A DNA stretch of 29,588 nucleotides from DATDAW01 sp036524675 (GTDB lineage: Bacteria; Verrucomicrobiota; Verrucomicrobiia; Chthoniobacterales; DASVRZ01). Position numbers and translations under genes: made by a program. Location of the stretch: the NCBI GenBank assembly GCA_036524675.1, contig DATDBU010000054.1:1-29588 (forward strand), in the 5' to 3' direction. The notes under the pieces are model-generated. The model did not search any database and was not told the DNA's origin. It saw only the letters and a program-made list of their open reading frames with translations. Shown piece after piece: positions 14,041-21,005 of the stretch; position 1 is the stretch's first letter, and each line of letters begins with the position of its first letter.

Positions 14041-14871
14041 CTACTGGCCTCCGGTCAATTCCCGGGGAAAATCGTCGCCCCGGTCATCGTTGAGATATGC
14101 GTAGAACAAGCCGATCGCCAGCCCACCCCCGACGTAGTTGCCGATCAATGAAAATAGGAAGTTTTTGCCCACATGCAGCAAATTGACACTCGCGGGCTGC
14201 TCAAGCAGAGCGATGGCAAAGAGGGCGGAATTGGCGACCACATGTTCATAACCCATGTAGGCAAAAACGGTGACCCCCATCATCAGTACCACGCTTTTCG
14301 CCAAATACTCCTTCAACTGCATGGCGACAATCACCGATACGTTAATGAAATAGTTCGCAAACAGACCTTTGACAAAAATTAGCCAGACGCCGCTGTTCAC
14401 GGTTTTGTCTTTCACCGTATGCAGCAGGTTCTCCACCACGCCATCGCTGAGCATGCCACAACTCACCACTAAGACGGCGATAACCAAAATGCCGAGCAAA
14501 TTGCCGAGGAGGCACATGCTCCAGATCTTCATTGTGTCACCCCAGCCCACTTTGTCGTAGTAACGCCCCACTGTGAAATACATGAAGTTGCTGGTGAGCA
14601 GCTCCGAATTCGTGAAATAGATAAGCACTAGCGCCACGCTGAAGCTCACACCCGTTAGGTATTTGCTCAACGCGGGATTAAAGCCAGGGCCCAGATCGGT
14701 TTTGATCTGATACACAAAGACGTACATCAGGCAGACGATGACGCCAGCCATGGCGGCCCGCAGCGTGTATCGAGTGCAGAATCGCTGGCGAAGAGCTCGT
14801 TTGACAGCGATTGTGTCGATGATGCGCTCCATCACCTCCCGGCCGTAATAGATCCGGGTCCAAACCATGTT
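14041..14871 (-). CDS. Formate/nitrite transporter (FNT) family channel
   Basis: The 276-aa product has six hydrophobic segments and FNT landmarks. ELLTSNFMYFTVGRYY is the re-entrant loop after helix 2, LFANYFINVSVIVAMQL falls around helix 4, and GYEHVVANSALFAIALL is the G(F/Y)EHxVAN signature containing the central histidine. FNT channels are pentamers passing formate, nitrite or hydrosulfide across the inner membrane; which anion cannot be read from this sequence. I start at the ATG at 14871 with AAGGG seven bases before it, giving the usual family length. A longer frame back to 15126 adds a basic stretch that looks like unselected sequence. No formate or nitrite enzyme lies beside it. Confidence 0.88.
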   Translation of the reverse strand, partial: NMVWTRIYYGREVMERIIDTIAVKRALRQRFCTRYTLRAAMAGVIVCLMYVFVYQIKTDLGPGFNPALSKYLTGVSFSVALVLIYFTNSELLTSNFMYFTVGRYYDKVGWGDTMKIWSMCLLGNLLGILVIAVLVVSCGMLSDGVVENLLHTVKDKTVNSGVWLIFVKGLFANYFINVSVIVAMQLKEYLAKSVVLMMGVTVFAYMGYEHVVANSALFAIALLEQPASVNLLHVGKNFLFSLIGNYVGGGLAIGLFYAYLNDDRGDDFPRELTGGQ

Positions 14872-15283
14872 TTCGCCCTTGAGTTCCTTTTCTTTTTCCG
14901 CTGGATCGTCCACGTTTGGCTGCAAATTCTTTTGTTCGAAGCGGCCGGGACGGGGGTTAAAGACCCGATGAGAGAGAGCAACTCTTCCCACCTTGCGGCG
15001 CCAGGATCCCAGCTTCGAGCGCCATGTTTTTGCTGCAAGGCTTTTGATCTTCCATGATCGGGCTGTCAAGGCAGAAGCATGCACAGCGATACTGTCGATC
15101 TCGATCCATCGATTTATTCCCGCCAAGCCCTGTCAAGCCGCGGCTCTCGGATCCGCGCCGAAACGTCAAACCTCCCAGCTCTGCACGAAGCATGCGATGG
15201 CTATTGCGGCAGCCGCTGTCGCCAGAATCCAGAACAGATCCAGTGATGAGTCCCGATGACGATTAAGGGCGGAACTCCGCTTT
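14872..15283. other. Intergenic, no supported gene
   Basis: About 410 bases with only overlapping weak open frames. On the minus strand a short hydrophobic piece (DLFWILATAAAAIAIACF) ends near 15166, but it has no start codon of its own. The 39-bp vapC-like relic (15284-15322) adjoins to the right, so this may be debris of old accessory genes. Confidence 0.4.
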
Positions 15284-15322
15284 GCAGGTTTCGCAGGAGT
15301 TCCTGTATCTGGCCCTGCACAA
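15284..15322 (+). pseudogene. 39-bp relic of a VapC-type PIN toxin gene
   Basis: These 39 bases match 21722-21760 inside the intact vapC of this window at 36 of 39 positions. They translate as QVSQEFLYLALHN, against QVSQEFLNLALHK in the toxin, including the conserved glutamate of the PIN domain. A stop follows three codons later and the sequence on both sides is unrelated to vapC. It is a scrap of a second, lost toxin gene of the same subfamily, or of a partial copy. Confidence 0.65.
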
Positions 15323-15371
15323 CCGGAGGTAGCCTCGTAGGGATGCAACGGGCGCAGGTGTTTGATAACAT

Positions 15372-15959
15372 TCAGGCCGGGGGCGAAAGGCGCTCCGGAA
15401 CCCAACGGATCTGATAATGAGTATCGCTTTTACCCGTGATCTGAAATCCGATCCGTAGAAAGAAATAAATGGCAGGATTCCACCATTCGACATGTCCGAC
15501 CATGAAACAATCCCGGCTTGTTCCTACTTCGAAGAGTGCTTCAAACAACCTTCGTCCGAGTCCGAGACGGCGGCTTTTTGGCAATAAGGCGACCTCAATA
15601 AGGAGAACCTCATTTCCCTGATCCTCCAGATAGAGTCTTCCCACGGGACGGCCATCTGACAGAACCAGGAAGAAGTCGCCATTGGGAAACTGCTTTTGAT
15701 AGAAGGCATGTTGCGCTTCGAACTGCATCCGTAAGAACGCAGCTTTCTCCTCAGGGCTCGAGGCCCACAACGCCATCTCCTGCTCCCGGGTGGAGGCATA
15801 CACTTCGTAGAGGAACGTTTCATCCCCCGGCTGCAAAGGGCGGAACGTGAGCGGCTGATAAACTCGAAGCAGTTGGGAAAAAGGTCTCGGCAAACCCGTA
15901 TTTGCCGCCCCTGGGCAGGAAGAGTGCCCGGTCTCTTCCGGGAGAAGCGCAGATTCCAT
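15372..15959 (-). CDS. GNAT family N-acetyltransferase next to collar protein
   Basis: The 195-residue protein has a GNAT core: LTFRPLQPGDETFLYEVYAS, then FFLVLSDGRPVGRLYLE and EVALLPKSRRLGLGRRLFEA. The last holds the R/Q-x-x-G-x-G/A acetyl-CoA loop. VEWWNPAIYFFLRIGF follows. The STREQEMALW and FLRMQFEAQHAFYQKQFPN segments are, from memory, typical of acetyltransferases encoded beside phage-tail-collar/MdpB genes, and such a gene lies directly upstream (16073-16588). The first 35 or so residues look unstructured; the true start may be later but no ATG or GTG is available. Its substrate is unknown; modification of the collar protein is a guess. Confidence 0.85.
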   Translation of the reverse strand: MESALLPEETGHSSCPGAANTGLPRPFSQLLRVYQPLTFRPLQPGDETFLYEVYASTREQEMALWASSPEEKAAFLRMQFEAQHAFYQKQFPNGDFFLVLSDGRPVGRLYLEDQGNEVLLIEVALLPKSRRLGLGRRLFEALFEVGTSRDCFMVGHVEWWNPAIYFFLRIGFQITGKSDTHYQIRWVPERLSPPA

Positions 15960-16013
15960 TGGAGAAACGTTATGTCACTATGACAACTTCTGATGTTCGC
16001 TATAGAACAACGA

Positions 16014-16049
16014 CTGCTGGTGCTTAATCGCGTGATTCAGCACCAGCAG
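16014..16049. terminator. Large perfect hairpin between collar and GNAT genes
   Basis: CTGCTGGTGCT (16014-16024) and AGCACCAGCAG (16039-16049) are perfect inverted arms, and inside the loop AATC pairs with GATT. A TTTT run follows on the plus strand (CTTTTAAAAC), not on the minus strand from which both flanking genes are read. It may end minus-strand transcription of the collar gene without a U-run, block antisense transcription, or be a processing site. Only the palindrome itself is certain. Confidence 0.4.
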
Positions 16050-16072
16050 CTTTTAAAACGGATAACTCCAGA

Positions 16073-16588
16073 TTAGTTTCTCGACGGGAAAATTCCTTCC
16101 AGTGCGATGACGTAATTTAGCGTTAGATAAGGAGAAAGGTTGTCATGTGGCACGTTGCCGCCGGTCGGTTGAATCATGCTGGGGGCCATTGTGGTATTGG
16201 CGGTGGAACCGGTGTATCCGGCTGGACTAATATTGGCCAGAAGAGCATTGGTTGGTCGCGGAAAGGCTGGATCGTCAGCCGTCGCGGAAACCAAGTGACT
16301 GTGAGCGGGGATCTGCGGCACAGTTAAAGAGACCGTCTCCGTTCCTCCGACTTGCCCGAGGTCGTAGTTTTGCAAACCGGGGCCTTGTCCGGAACTCAAG
16401 GCTGCCCTCCCTCGCAGGTCGGGTAAGCCGAAAGTAGTTCTTCCGTCTCCGCCATAAGTCGTGCCGAGTAAGGAGAAGAGAGCGGTGTTTTGAGCAATCG
16501 ATAAAAGCTGGCCATTGCAAAAAGCCCAGCCGCGCGGGGCAAAATTATAGGGGACCAGCATCAGCTGACCAATGAAGGGTTCGGACAT
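16073..16588 (-). CDS. Phage tail collar domain protein (MdpB/microcystin-dependent type)
   Basis: The 171-aa product is a textbook member: EPFIGQLMLVPYNFAPRGWA, FCNGQLLSIAQNTALFSLLG, TTYGGDGRTTFGLPDLRGR at the N-terminus (tail collar fold), then Gly/Thr-rich sequence. It ends LSPYLTLNYVIALEGIFPSR. Members occur in phage tail fibres and, outside phages, in small chromosomal clusters of collar proteins plus a GNAT acetyltransferase, as here. It is probably secreted or surface-located, but no signal peptide is visible and no other tail gene is present, so this is not a prophage. It lies between the PEP-CTERM gene (84 bases) and the GNAT gene, all in one orientation. Confidence 0.93.
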   Translation of the reverse strand: MSEPFIGQLMLVPYNFAPRGWAFCNGQLLSIAQNTALFSLLGTTYGGDGRTTFGLPDLRGRAALSSGQGPGLQNYDLGQVGGTETVSLTVPQIPAHSHLVSATADDPAFPRPTNALLANISPAGYTGSTANTTMAPSMIQPTGGNVPHDNLSPYLTLNYVIALEGIFPSRN

Positions 16589-16672
16589 AAGAATGAAGGG
16601 GTGTGATTGGGGGGGTTTTGTGGTGTACGACGATGCCGGCAGGCCTTTACCTGTCGGCTGGGAGAGTTCTTG

Positions 16673-17464
16673 TTACGATGCCCGACGCCGGGACCGGACC
16701 AAGCCCAGGAGGCAAGCAGCACCAGCGATCAAGGTAGCGCTGCCGGGCTCGGGAATCACCGGGGAGTTAATGGAAAGTGACCAACTTTGGATAGTCGTAC
16801 TTTGCCCAGTAGCGTCGAGAGTATCGTCAATGATGTAAAGACTCCAGATCCCGTTAGGATTAGTGCCATTGAAGACCGAACCGAAGGTTGCAGTGCCGGC
16901 TGGGCCAGGATTACCGTATGAGCCGGAAGGGGCTGGCGATGGAAATGGAAATAGTGCTTCCGAGGTATTTTCGTTAGTCGGCTTGAAGGTGCCGCCGGTG
17001 AGAGGGCCGCTAATTGGTAGAAAGCTGGCCGCTGCATCGCTCAGTGTGATGGTAAGGGGCCCCACGGAGCCAAAACCGCCGACGTCTGACCAGATGATCA
17101 GGTTGGCTCCGGTGGGGCCGACCAGCAACATATCTAGGTCGTCCGGCCCAGCCGGCGACACGGCGGTGTGCGAGAAGTTGGTCAACGTCAAAGTCACGTT
17201 ATTGCCCGAACCGGGAATAGTTTGCAGACCGGTGACATCGATAGTTCCCGGATAAGGTGTGGCAGTTCCGGTCCCGGCGAGAGTAAAGGAACCTCCGTTG
17301 AAAACAGCTCCCTGACTTTCCGGAACTGCGGTGAAACCAATGAAGCCGATAGAAGAAACTGCCGCAAGCAGCAGAGAACGAGGAAGAATTTTAACGCCAT
17401 CGCTCTTGGCGGGGGTAGTGCGACGAATCTTACGCATGGCCGCTCTGTATAAACTGAACTTCAT
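16673..17464 (-). CDS. PEP-CTERM exported protein with proprotein-convertase P-like domain
   Basis: The 263-residue protein has a basic start and a signal-type hydrophobic stretch (SLLLAAVSSIGFIGFTAV, about residues 31-48). A beta-rich body follows, with VTLTLTNFSHTAV, DDLDMLLVGPTGANLIIWSD and FNGTNPNGIWSLYIIDD. The closing tail is IPEPGSATLIAGAACLLGLV plus RSRRR. The DLDMLLVGPxG and NGxWSLYIxDD patterns resemble the P/homo-B domain that accompanies subtilisin-like convertases; no protease domain is present. The tail marks it for exosortase handling at the cell envelope. The start may alternatively be the second ATG (17437). It heads the run that continues with the collar and GNAT genes. Confidence 0.82.
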   Translation of the reverse strand: MKFSLYRAAMRKIRRTTPAKSDGVKILPRSLLLAAVSSIGFIGFTAVPESQGAVFNGGSFTLAGTGTATPYPGTIDVTGLQTIPGSGNNVTLTLTNFSHTAVSPAGPDDLDMLLVGPTGANLIIWSDVGGFGSVGPLTITLSDAAASFLPISGPLTGGTFKPTNENTSEALFPFPSPAPSGSYGNPGPAGTATFGSVFNGTNPNGIWSLYIIDDTLDATGQSTTIQSWSLSINSPVIPEPGSATLIAGAACLLGLVRSRRRAS

Positions 17465-17679
17465 CTACTTGGAAACACAAAATTAGAAAAACTTTGAAGA
17501 CCAATCATACTCCGCCTGATCAACGAAATTTCAGTTCTACCCGATCCGAAAATTCCCGGCGTTATTATCAGCACTACCATCCCAGATAAGGAGTTAGCCG
17601 GCCCTTTTTTGGATTTTTGTGAAGGATAAGCGGCCTTTTTCGCGTTTTCCAAAAGCCCGGTTGAGGTAAAAATGTTGGT
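17465..17679. other. Upstream region of the PEP-CTERM gene
   Basis: No gene is supported here. It should contain the promoter of the PEP-CTERM gene. Two T-rich segments (GGCCCTTTTTTGG and GGCCTTTTTCGCG, around 17600-17647) precede the transposase relic and could be worn insertion-sequence ends; I cannot define an inverted repeat. Confidence 0.3.
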
Positions 17680-18065
17680 ATTTAAACCGATGCCGTCCAA
17701 GACGAGGGTTAACTGCTCGTCTGGCGGCGGGTGCGGTGGTATGGCAAACGGGCCGTCGATTCATTTCCATAAGTCGCGATACGTCAAGGGGTCCCAGCGC
17801 AGCAGCGCAATTAGGTTCGAGCTTGCCCAGGCCAGTTGCGAACGAAACTGCAGCAGGATCGCTATCCGTGCTATCCAAATCTGTGTGCGCATGGCGTTGG
17901 CACTGGTGCCCACGAAGGTCTTTAGCTTGAGTGGTCTGCTAGAGTGCTTTGAAGAAGAGTTCGATCTTCCAGCGTTCGCGATAGATGGCTTCCGTGGTGG
18001 TCGCGGCCAGGTAATGACGGTTGGTCGAGAGCACCAGGCCCGCCGTCAACCGCTTGGGCCGAGCC
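17680..18065 (-). pseudogene. IS4-family transposase, C-terminal remnant
   Basis: On the minus strand the first frame reads KRLTAGLVLSTNRHYLAATT, then TEAIYRERWKIELFFKAL and a stop. The (Y/R)-x-x-RW-x-IE-x-F-F-K-x-L motif contains the catalytic glutamate of IS4-type DDE transposases (Y-(2)-R-(3)-E-(6)-K). After a frameshift another frame continues LKTFVGTSANAMRTQIWIA, LLRWDPLTYRDLWK, a TGA, then IDGPFAIPPHPPPDEQLTL. So at least one frameshift and two stops break it, and the N-terminal two thirds are absent. It abuts the 3' end of the MFS gene, whose final codons may have been affected. Confidence 0.8.
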
Positions 18066-18082
18066 GGCCCCACTCCTTGAAT

Positions 18083-19324
18083 TTACCGGCACGACACTGA
18101 AGGGAAGCCGTAGTTTTTCGCTTGCCACGTCACAAGCAACGCGGGAACGAGCAGGGCAATGAGCGCCCAGGGGAACGACCCGACGCCGAACGTCTCGAGG
18201 AGCATGCCTCCGGCCAGCCCGCCGCCGGCGATAGCGATGTTCCAGACCGTGACGATCATCGATTGGGCTATGTCCACGGCCTCACCCGCGGCATTGGCTG
18301 CCGCTGTCGGGAAAAGGGTTGCCACGCCGCCAAACGCCAGTCCCCAGGCGGCGACACCCGTATTAACGACCAGGGGCACATTTCCCCACACTCCGAGAGC
18401 GACGGTGGCCAGCGTAAAAAGGATCGTGCTGGCGAGAACCAACTCCCGGAGCCAGCGGTCGATCAGCATACCGACAATCCAGGTACTGGCGATGGCCGAT
18501 ACGCCAAAAACAAATAAAACGATATCGGCGCTCCCGGCAGGTCTTAGAAACGGTACGATGTAAGTGTAGAGAAGATTGTGTGCCAGCACGTAAGTGAGTG
18601 TAACAAACAGCACAGGTCTGATCCCTGGCAGCACAAAAACTCCGGCAACTGATGTCCGCTTATCTGCTGATTGCCCTGCGAAATCCGGCACTCTTGCAAA
18701 CACCCAGCCTATCAGGATCAAGGTGAGAAAACTCATGATTCCGAACACATATCGCCAGCCTATGGCAGCGCCTAGAAACGTGCCGGCAGGAATTCCAAGC
18801 GAAAAAGCCAGCGGCGGCCCGATCATTGCGACGGCAATCGCCCGGCCTTTGAGAGGCGCTGCCACCATGCGGCTGGCATAGCCCGGGATCAACGTCCACA
18901 GCAGTCCCGCAAACACTCCTGCAAAAAATCGCGCTCCAAGCGTCAGCCAATGACTGGTCGAGACTGCCGTAATAAAATTGACGACGGCAAACCCGCTGAG
19001 GGCAAACCCGCTGAGGGCAAACAACAATATCGGCCTCCGTCGCCATCCCTGCGCAAGGGCGGCCAGCGGGATTGCAGCAACCAGCGAACCCATCGCATAC
19101 AACGTGACGAACTGGCCAGCAAGCGACTCAGAAATCGCAAGATTCACGCTTATTTGTGGCAGCAACCCCGCCGGCAGAGCTTTCGTGAAAATATTCATAA
19201 ATCCCGCCGCCGTCAGGGCCAGCAAACCGGAAAACGGGAGACGATCCGACGGTGAGAACGTGGGGAGTTCTTGAGTCGAAACCGAATCTGCGACGCCGTC
19301 GCTTAAAGGTAAAGTTGGAGCCAT
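18083..19324 (-). CDS. MFS transporter (DHA1-type exporter)
   Basis: The 413-aa protein has about twelve membrane segments and the DHA1 family layout. VTLYAMGSLVAAIPLAALAQ with GWRRRPILLFALSG forms the loop between helices 2 and 3 (motif A region), and LTLGARFFAGVFAGLLWTLI falls in helix 4. It resembles arabinose/drug exporters (AraJ/YdhP-like); the substrate is unknown. I start at the ATG at 19324; the longer frame to 19417 would overrun the divergent regulator's operator. A 15-base tandem duplication (near 18989-19018) repeats FALSG in helix 3. The divergent LysR gene is its probable regulator. The gene ends 18 bases before the transposase relic. Confidence 0.88.
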   Translation of the reverse strand: MAPTLPLSDGVADSVSTQELPTFSPSDRLPFSGLLALTAAGFMNIFTKALPAGLLPQISVNLAISESLAGQFVTLYAMGSLVAAIPLAALAQGWRRRPILLFALSGFALSGFAVVNFITAVSTSHWLTLGARFFAGVFAGLLWTLIPGYASRMVAAPLKGRAIAVAMIGPPLAFSLGIPAGTFLGAAIGWRYVFGIMSFLTLILIGWVFARVPDFAGQSADKRTSVAGVFVLPGIRPVLFVTLTYVLAHNLLYTYIVPFLRPAGSADIVLFVFGVSAIASTWIVGMLIDRWLRELVLASTILFTLATVALGVWGNVPLVVNTGVAAWGLAFGGVATLFPTAAANAAGEAVDIAQSMIVTVWNIAIAGGGLAGGMLLETFGVGSFPWALIALLVPALLVTWQAKNYGFPSVSCR

Positions 19325-19381
19325 TGATCGCAGGGTAACCGCGTTCGTTCTTAAGAAAAACGGGCTGTAATTTGAAACACA

Positions 19382-19399
19382 TCGGACATATTTGTCCGA
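19382..19399. promoter_or_regulatory. Perfect palindrome between MFS and lysR genes, likely operator
   Basis: TCGGACATATTTGTCCGA is an inverted repeat with 7-base arms and a 4-base centre. It lies in the roughly 90-base spacer between two divergent genes. LysR-type regulators usually bind such dyads (T-N11-A class) in exactly this position, repressing themselves and activating the divergent gene with an effector. The match to the T-N11-A pattern is loose; the palindrome itself is exact. Confidence 0.6.
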
Positions 19400-19415
19400 A
19401 ATGATAGCCGCAGGC

Positions 19416-20321
19416 ATGGATCACCTCGGATCGGTTAACGCCTTCGTTCAGGCGGCGAAAACCCGGAGTTTCACGGTCGCAGGACGGCAGATGGGCATTT
19501 CGTCATCGGCTGTCGGCAAAGCCGTGGCGAGACTGGAGGAAAGACTCGGAGTGCGGCTTTTCCACCGCAGCACTCGGAGCATCACGCTGACACCCGAAGG
19601 CACGCTCTTTCTGGATCGCTGCCGGCGCATTCTCTGTGAAATCGAAGCGGCAGAGCTCGAAATGCTGCGGGCAACCGCCTCGCCACGGGGCAAATTACGT
19701 ATCTGCCTGCCATTTTTCGGCATGATTCTGATGCCTACCATGGCAGATTTCATGCGTACTTATCCCGAGATCGAACTGGATCTCGATTTCACGGACCGCA
19801 TGGTGGACATGATTGACGAGGGCTTTGACGTCATGATCCACACCTGCGAAGTGAGCGATTCCCGGCTGATAACCCGCAGTGTCGGCACATTCGCATACCG
19901 GATTGTCGGTTCGCCGAATTACTTTGCAAAAAGGGGGATTCCTCAGACGCTCGCCGACCTAAAGAATCACTCTTGCTTACACCGAAAATACCCAGCAACG
20001 GGAAAACTTTCACCGTGGCCATTTTCCCGGACACACGCTGAAACGGAGATCGACCTGCCAGCAACAGCCGTGTCGACCGCGCTTGAACCATTGGTCTGCC
20101 TGGCTGAACAAGGTTTTGGCATCGCCTGCCTGCCGCTTTTTGCCGTTGGCCGACAATTGAACGAAGGCACGTTGGTTTCCGTTCTCGACAGTCGCATTCA
20201 GGAATCCGGCGTTTTCCGGATCCTGTGGCCATCGAGCCGGCATCCGTCGCCGAAAGTGAGGGCATTTGTGGACTTCATAGCGGACCGGCTGTGCGAGGAC
20301 ATATGCCGGAAGAAATTCTAG
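19416..20321 (+). CDS. LysR-family transcriptional regulator
   Basis: A 301-residue LysR protein. The N-terminal winged HTH (residues 1-60) reads MDHLGSVNAFVQAAKTRSFT, GISSSAVGKAVARLEERLGV and RLFHRSTRSITLTPEG. The effector-binding domain starts near residue 90 with GKLRICLPFFG and includes GFDVMIHTCEVSDSRLITRS, of the CrgA/DmlR-like subgroup. An in-frame TTG (19392) and ATG (19401) lie upstream, but the family starts MDxLxxMxxFV, so I take 19416. It is divergent from the MFS exporter with a perfect palindrome between, suggesting it controls that exporter. The effector is unknown. Confidence 0.92.
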   Translation: MDHLGSVNAFVQAAKTRSFTVAGRQMGISSSAVGKAVARLEERLGVRLFHRSTRSITLTPEGTLFLDRCRRILCEIEAAELEMLRATASPRGKLRICLPFFGMILMPTMADFMRTYPEIELDLDFTDRMVDMIDEGFDVMIHTCEVSDSRLITRSVGTFAYRIVGSPNYFAKRGIPQTLADLKNHSCLHRKYPATGKLSPWPFSRTHAETEIDLPATAVSTALEPLVCLAEQGFGIACLPLFAVGRQLNEGTLVSVLDSRIQESGVFRILWPSSRHPSPKVRAFVDFIADRLCEDICRKKF

Positions 20322-20354
20322 TTCGGTGATGGCAAGCCATCCAAGCCACAGTAG

Positions 20355-20448
20355 CCGGGGGTTGAGCGAGAAGCGAGCGACACCCCCGGATACTTGAACA
20401 GGATCCGATCCCTCCGGGATCGAGTTCTTTTTCTAAATTTCCGGGGGT
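20355..20448. repeat. Palindromic repeat with three CCGGGGGT arms
   Basis: CCGGGGGT at 20355-20362 pairs with ACCCCCGG at 20382-20389; a third copy, CCGGGGGT, is at 20441-20448. Between the last two lies CGATCC-ctc-CGGGATCG type pairing (around 20406-20421). So the middle arm can pair with either outer arm. It resembles intergenic REP-like elements but I cannot see further copies in this window. It follows lysR and stops three bases before the boundary of the GNAT cassette. Confidence 0.5.
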
Positions 20449-20450
20449 AT

Positions 20451-20503
20451 CGTCTGAATTGAGCCGTGCCGCGAAGCGGCTTCGGTTTGAATGAGTGTTA
20501 GGT
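20451..20503 (-). repeat. attC site of the orphan GNAT cassette
   Basis: On the minus strand: ACCTAAC (R''), CACTCATTCAAACCG, AGCCGCTTCGCGGCACGG, then CTCAATTCAGACG. The GCCGC-ttc-GCGGC tip, and the TCATTCAAxCCG and CGGCTxAATTCAG flanks, closely resemble the 60-bp attC sites of cassettes such as aadA (recalled, not aligned). The terminal GTT of R' is lost: ACG is followed by ATACC. Confidence 0.8.
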
Positions 20504-20992
20504 CTCCGCTGCTTGAAGCGAGACTAGCTTGGTGCCGCTGGCAACCCACTGTGTCCCAAGCTGCTTGAAACCAAATTTGTAATGAAACCTCTGTGAGACA
20601 GGATTCGGCGGTTGAATGTTGTACTCACATGTCACGACCTTGATGTCTCGTGACCGGGCATGCCAAAACAACTCCTGGTACAACTGGCTGCCGATTTTCA
20701 GACCCGCAAAATCTGATCCGACTACGATTCGATCAACGTAGATAAATTGAGGAAACCGGACAGCAAACCAGGCATAGTTGTCGTTTAGGTAGGGAGCGTT
20801 CTCGCGCATGGCCAGCAGAAAACCGGCAACGCGATCATCTACTACAGCAACCTTATGAAAGCTGGACATCTGAGCCAGCTCGCGCAGTCTCTCCATGTCC
20901 ATTGGGCTCGTTTGCTGAACTTCCGCTTCGTTCAGCTCGACGATGCGACCGAAGTCATCTGCCCTTGCTTCTCGAATAACTATTTGTGTCAT
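20498..20992 (-). CDS. GNAT N-acetyltransferase carried on the cassette
   Basis: The 164-aa protein starts MTQIVIREARADDFGRIVEL. It continues with FHKVAVVDDRVAGFLLAM (strands 2-4), QFIYVDRIVVGSDFAGLKIG (beta-4 and the acetyl-CoA pyrophosphate loop), and HYKFGFKQLGTQWVASGTKL. Fold and length fit GNAT. The same domain plan (NAPYLNDNYAWFAVRFPQFI) recurs, from memory, in an uncharacterised family spread in many bacteria; I assign no antibiotic or other substrate. I chose the ATG at 20992 because it sits seven bases from the R' box, normal for cassettes. The stop TAA lies inside R''. No promoter or ribosome-binding site is evident, also typical of cassette genes. Confidence 0.88.
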   Translation of the reverse strand: MTQIVIREARADDFGRIVELNEAEVQQTSPMDMERLRELAQMSSFHKVAVVDDRVAGFLLAMRENAPYLNDNYAWFAVRFPQFIYVDRIVVGSDFAGLKIGSQLYQELFWHARSRDIKVVTCEYNIQPPNPVSQRFHYKFGFKQLGTQWVASGTKLVSLQAAET

Positions 20993-21005
20993 ACAGAGAT
21001 CTAAC

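Larger units (their letters stand above)
20451..21005 (-). mobile_element. Orphan integron gene cassette (GNAT gene plus attC)
   Basis: Read on the minus strand, the unit begins at GTTAGAT (21005-20999, a perfect R' box GTTRRRY) and the gene's ATG follows seven bases later. The gene stops inside the R'' box ACCTAAC (20503-20497), and an attC hairpin ends at the G at 20451. That is the complete plan of a single-gene integron cassette of about 555 bp. The expected GTT at the far end is G followed by ATACC, as when a cassette inserts at a secondary site instead of an array. Removing it rejoins CCGGGGGTAT and CGATTTTCC. No integrase lies nearby; the IntI remnant is 18 kb away. Confidence 0.75.

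Noticed and set aside
14872..15126. N-terminal extension of the FNT channel by 85 residues
   Set aside because: The extension is basic and looks non-coding, while the internal ATG has AAGGG at good spacing and gives the family length.
16073..16588. Prophage, because of the tail collar protein
   Set aside because: No terminase, capsid, portal, tail tube or lysis genes are nearby; collar proteins of this type occur alone in chromosomes.
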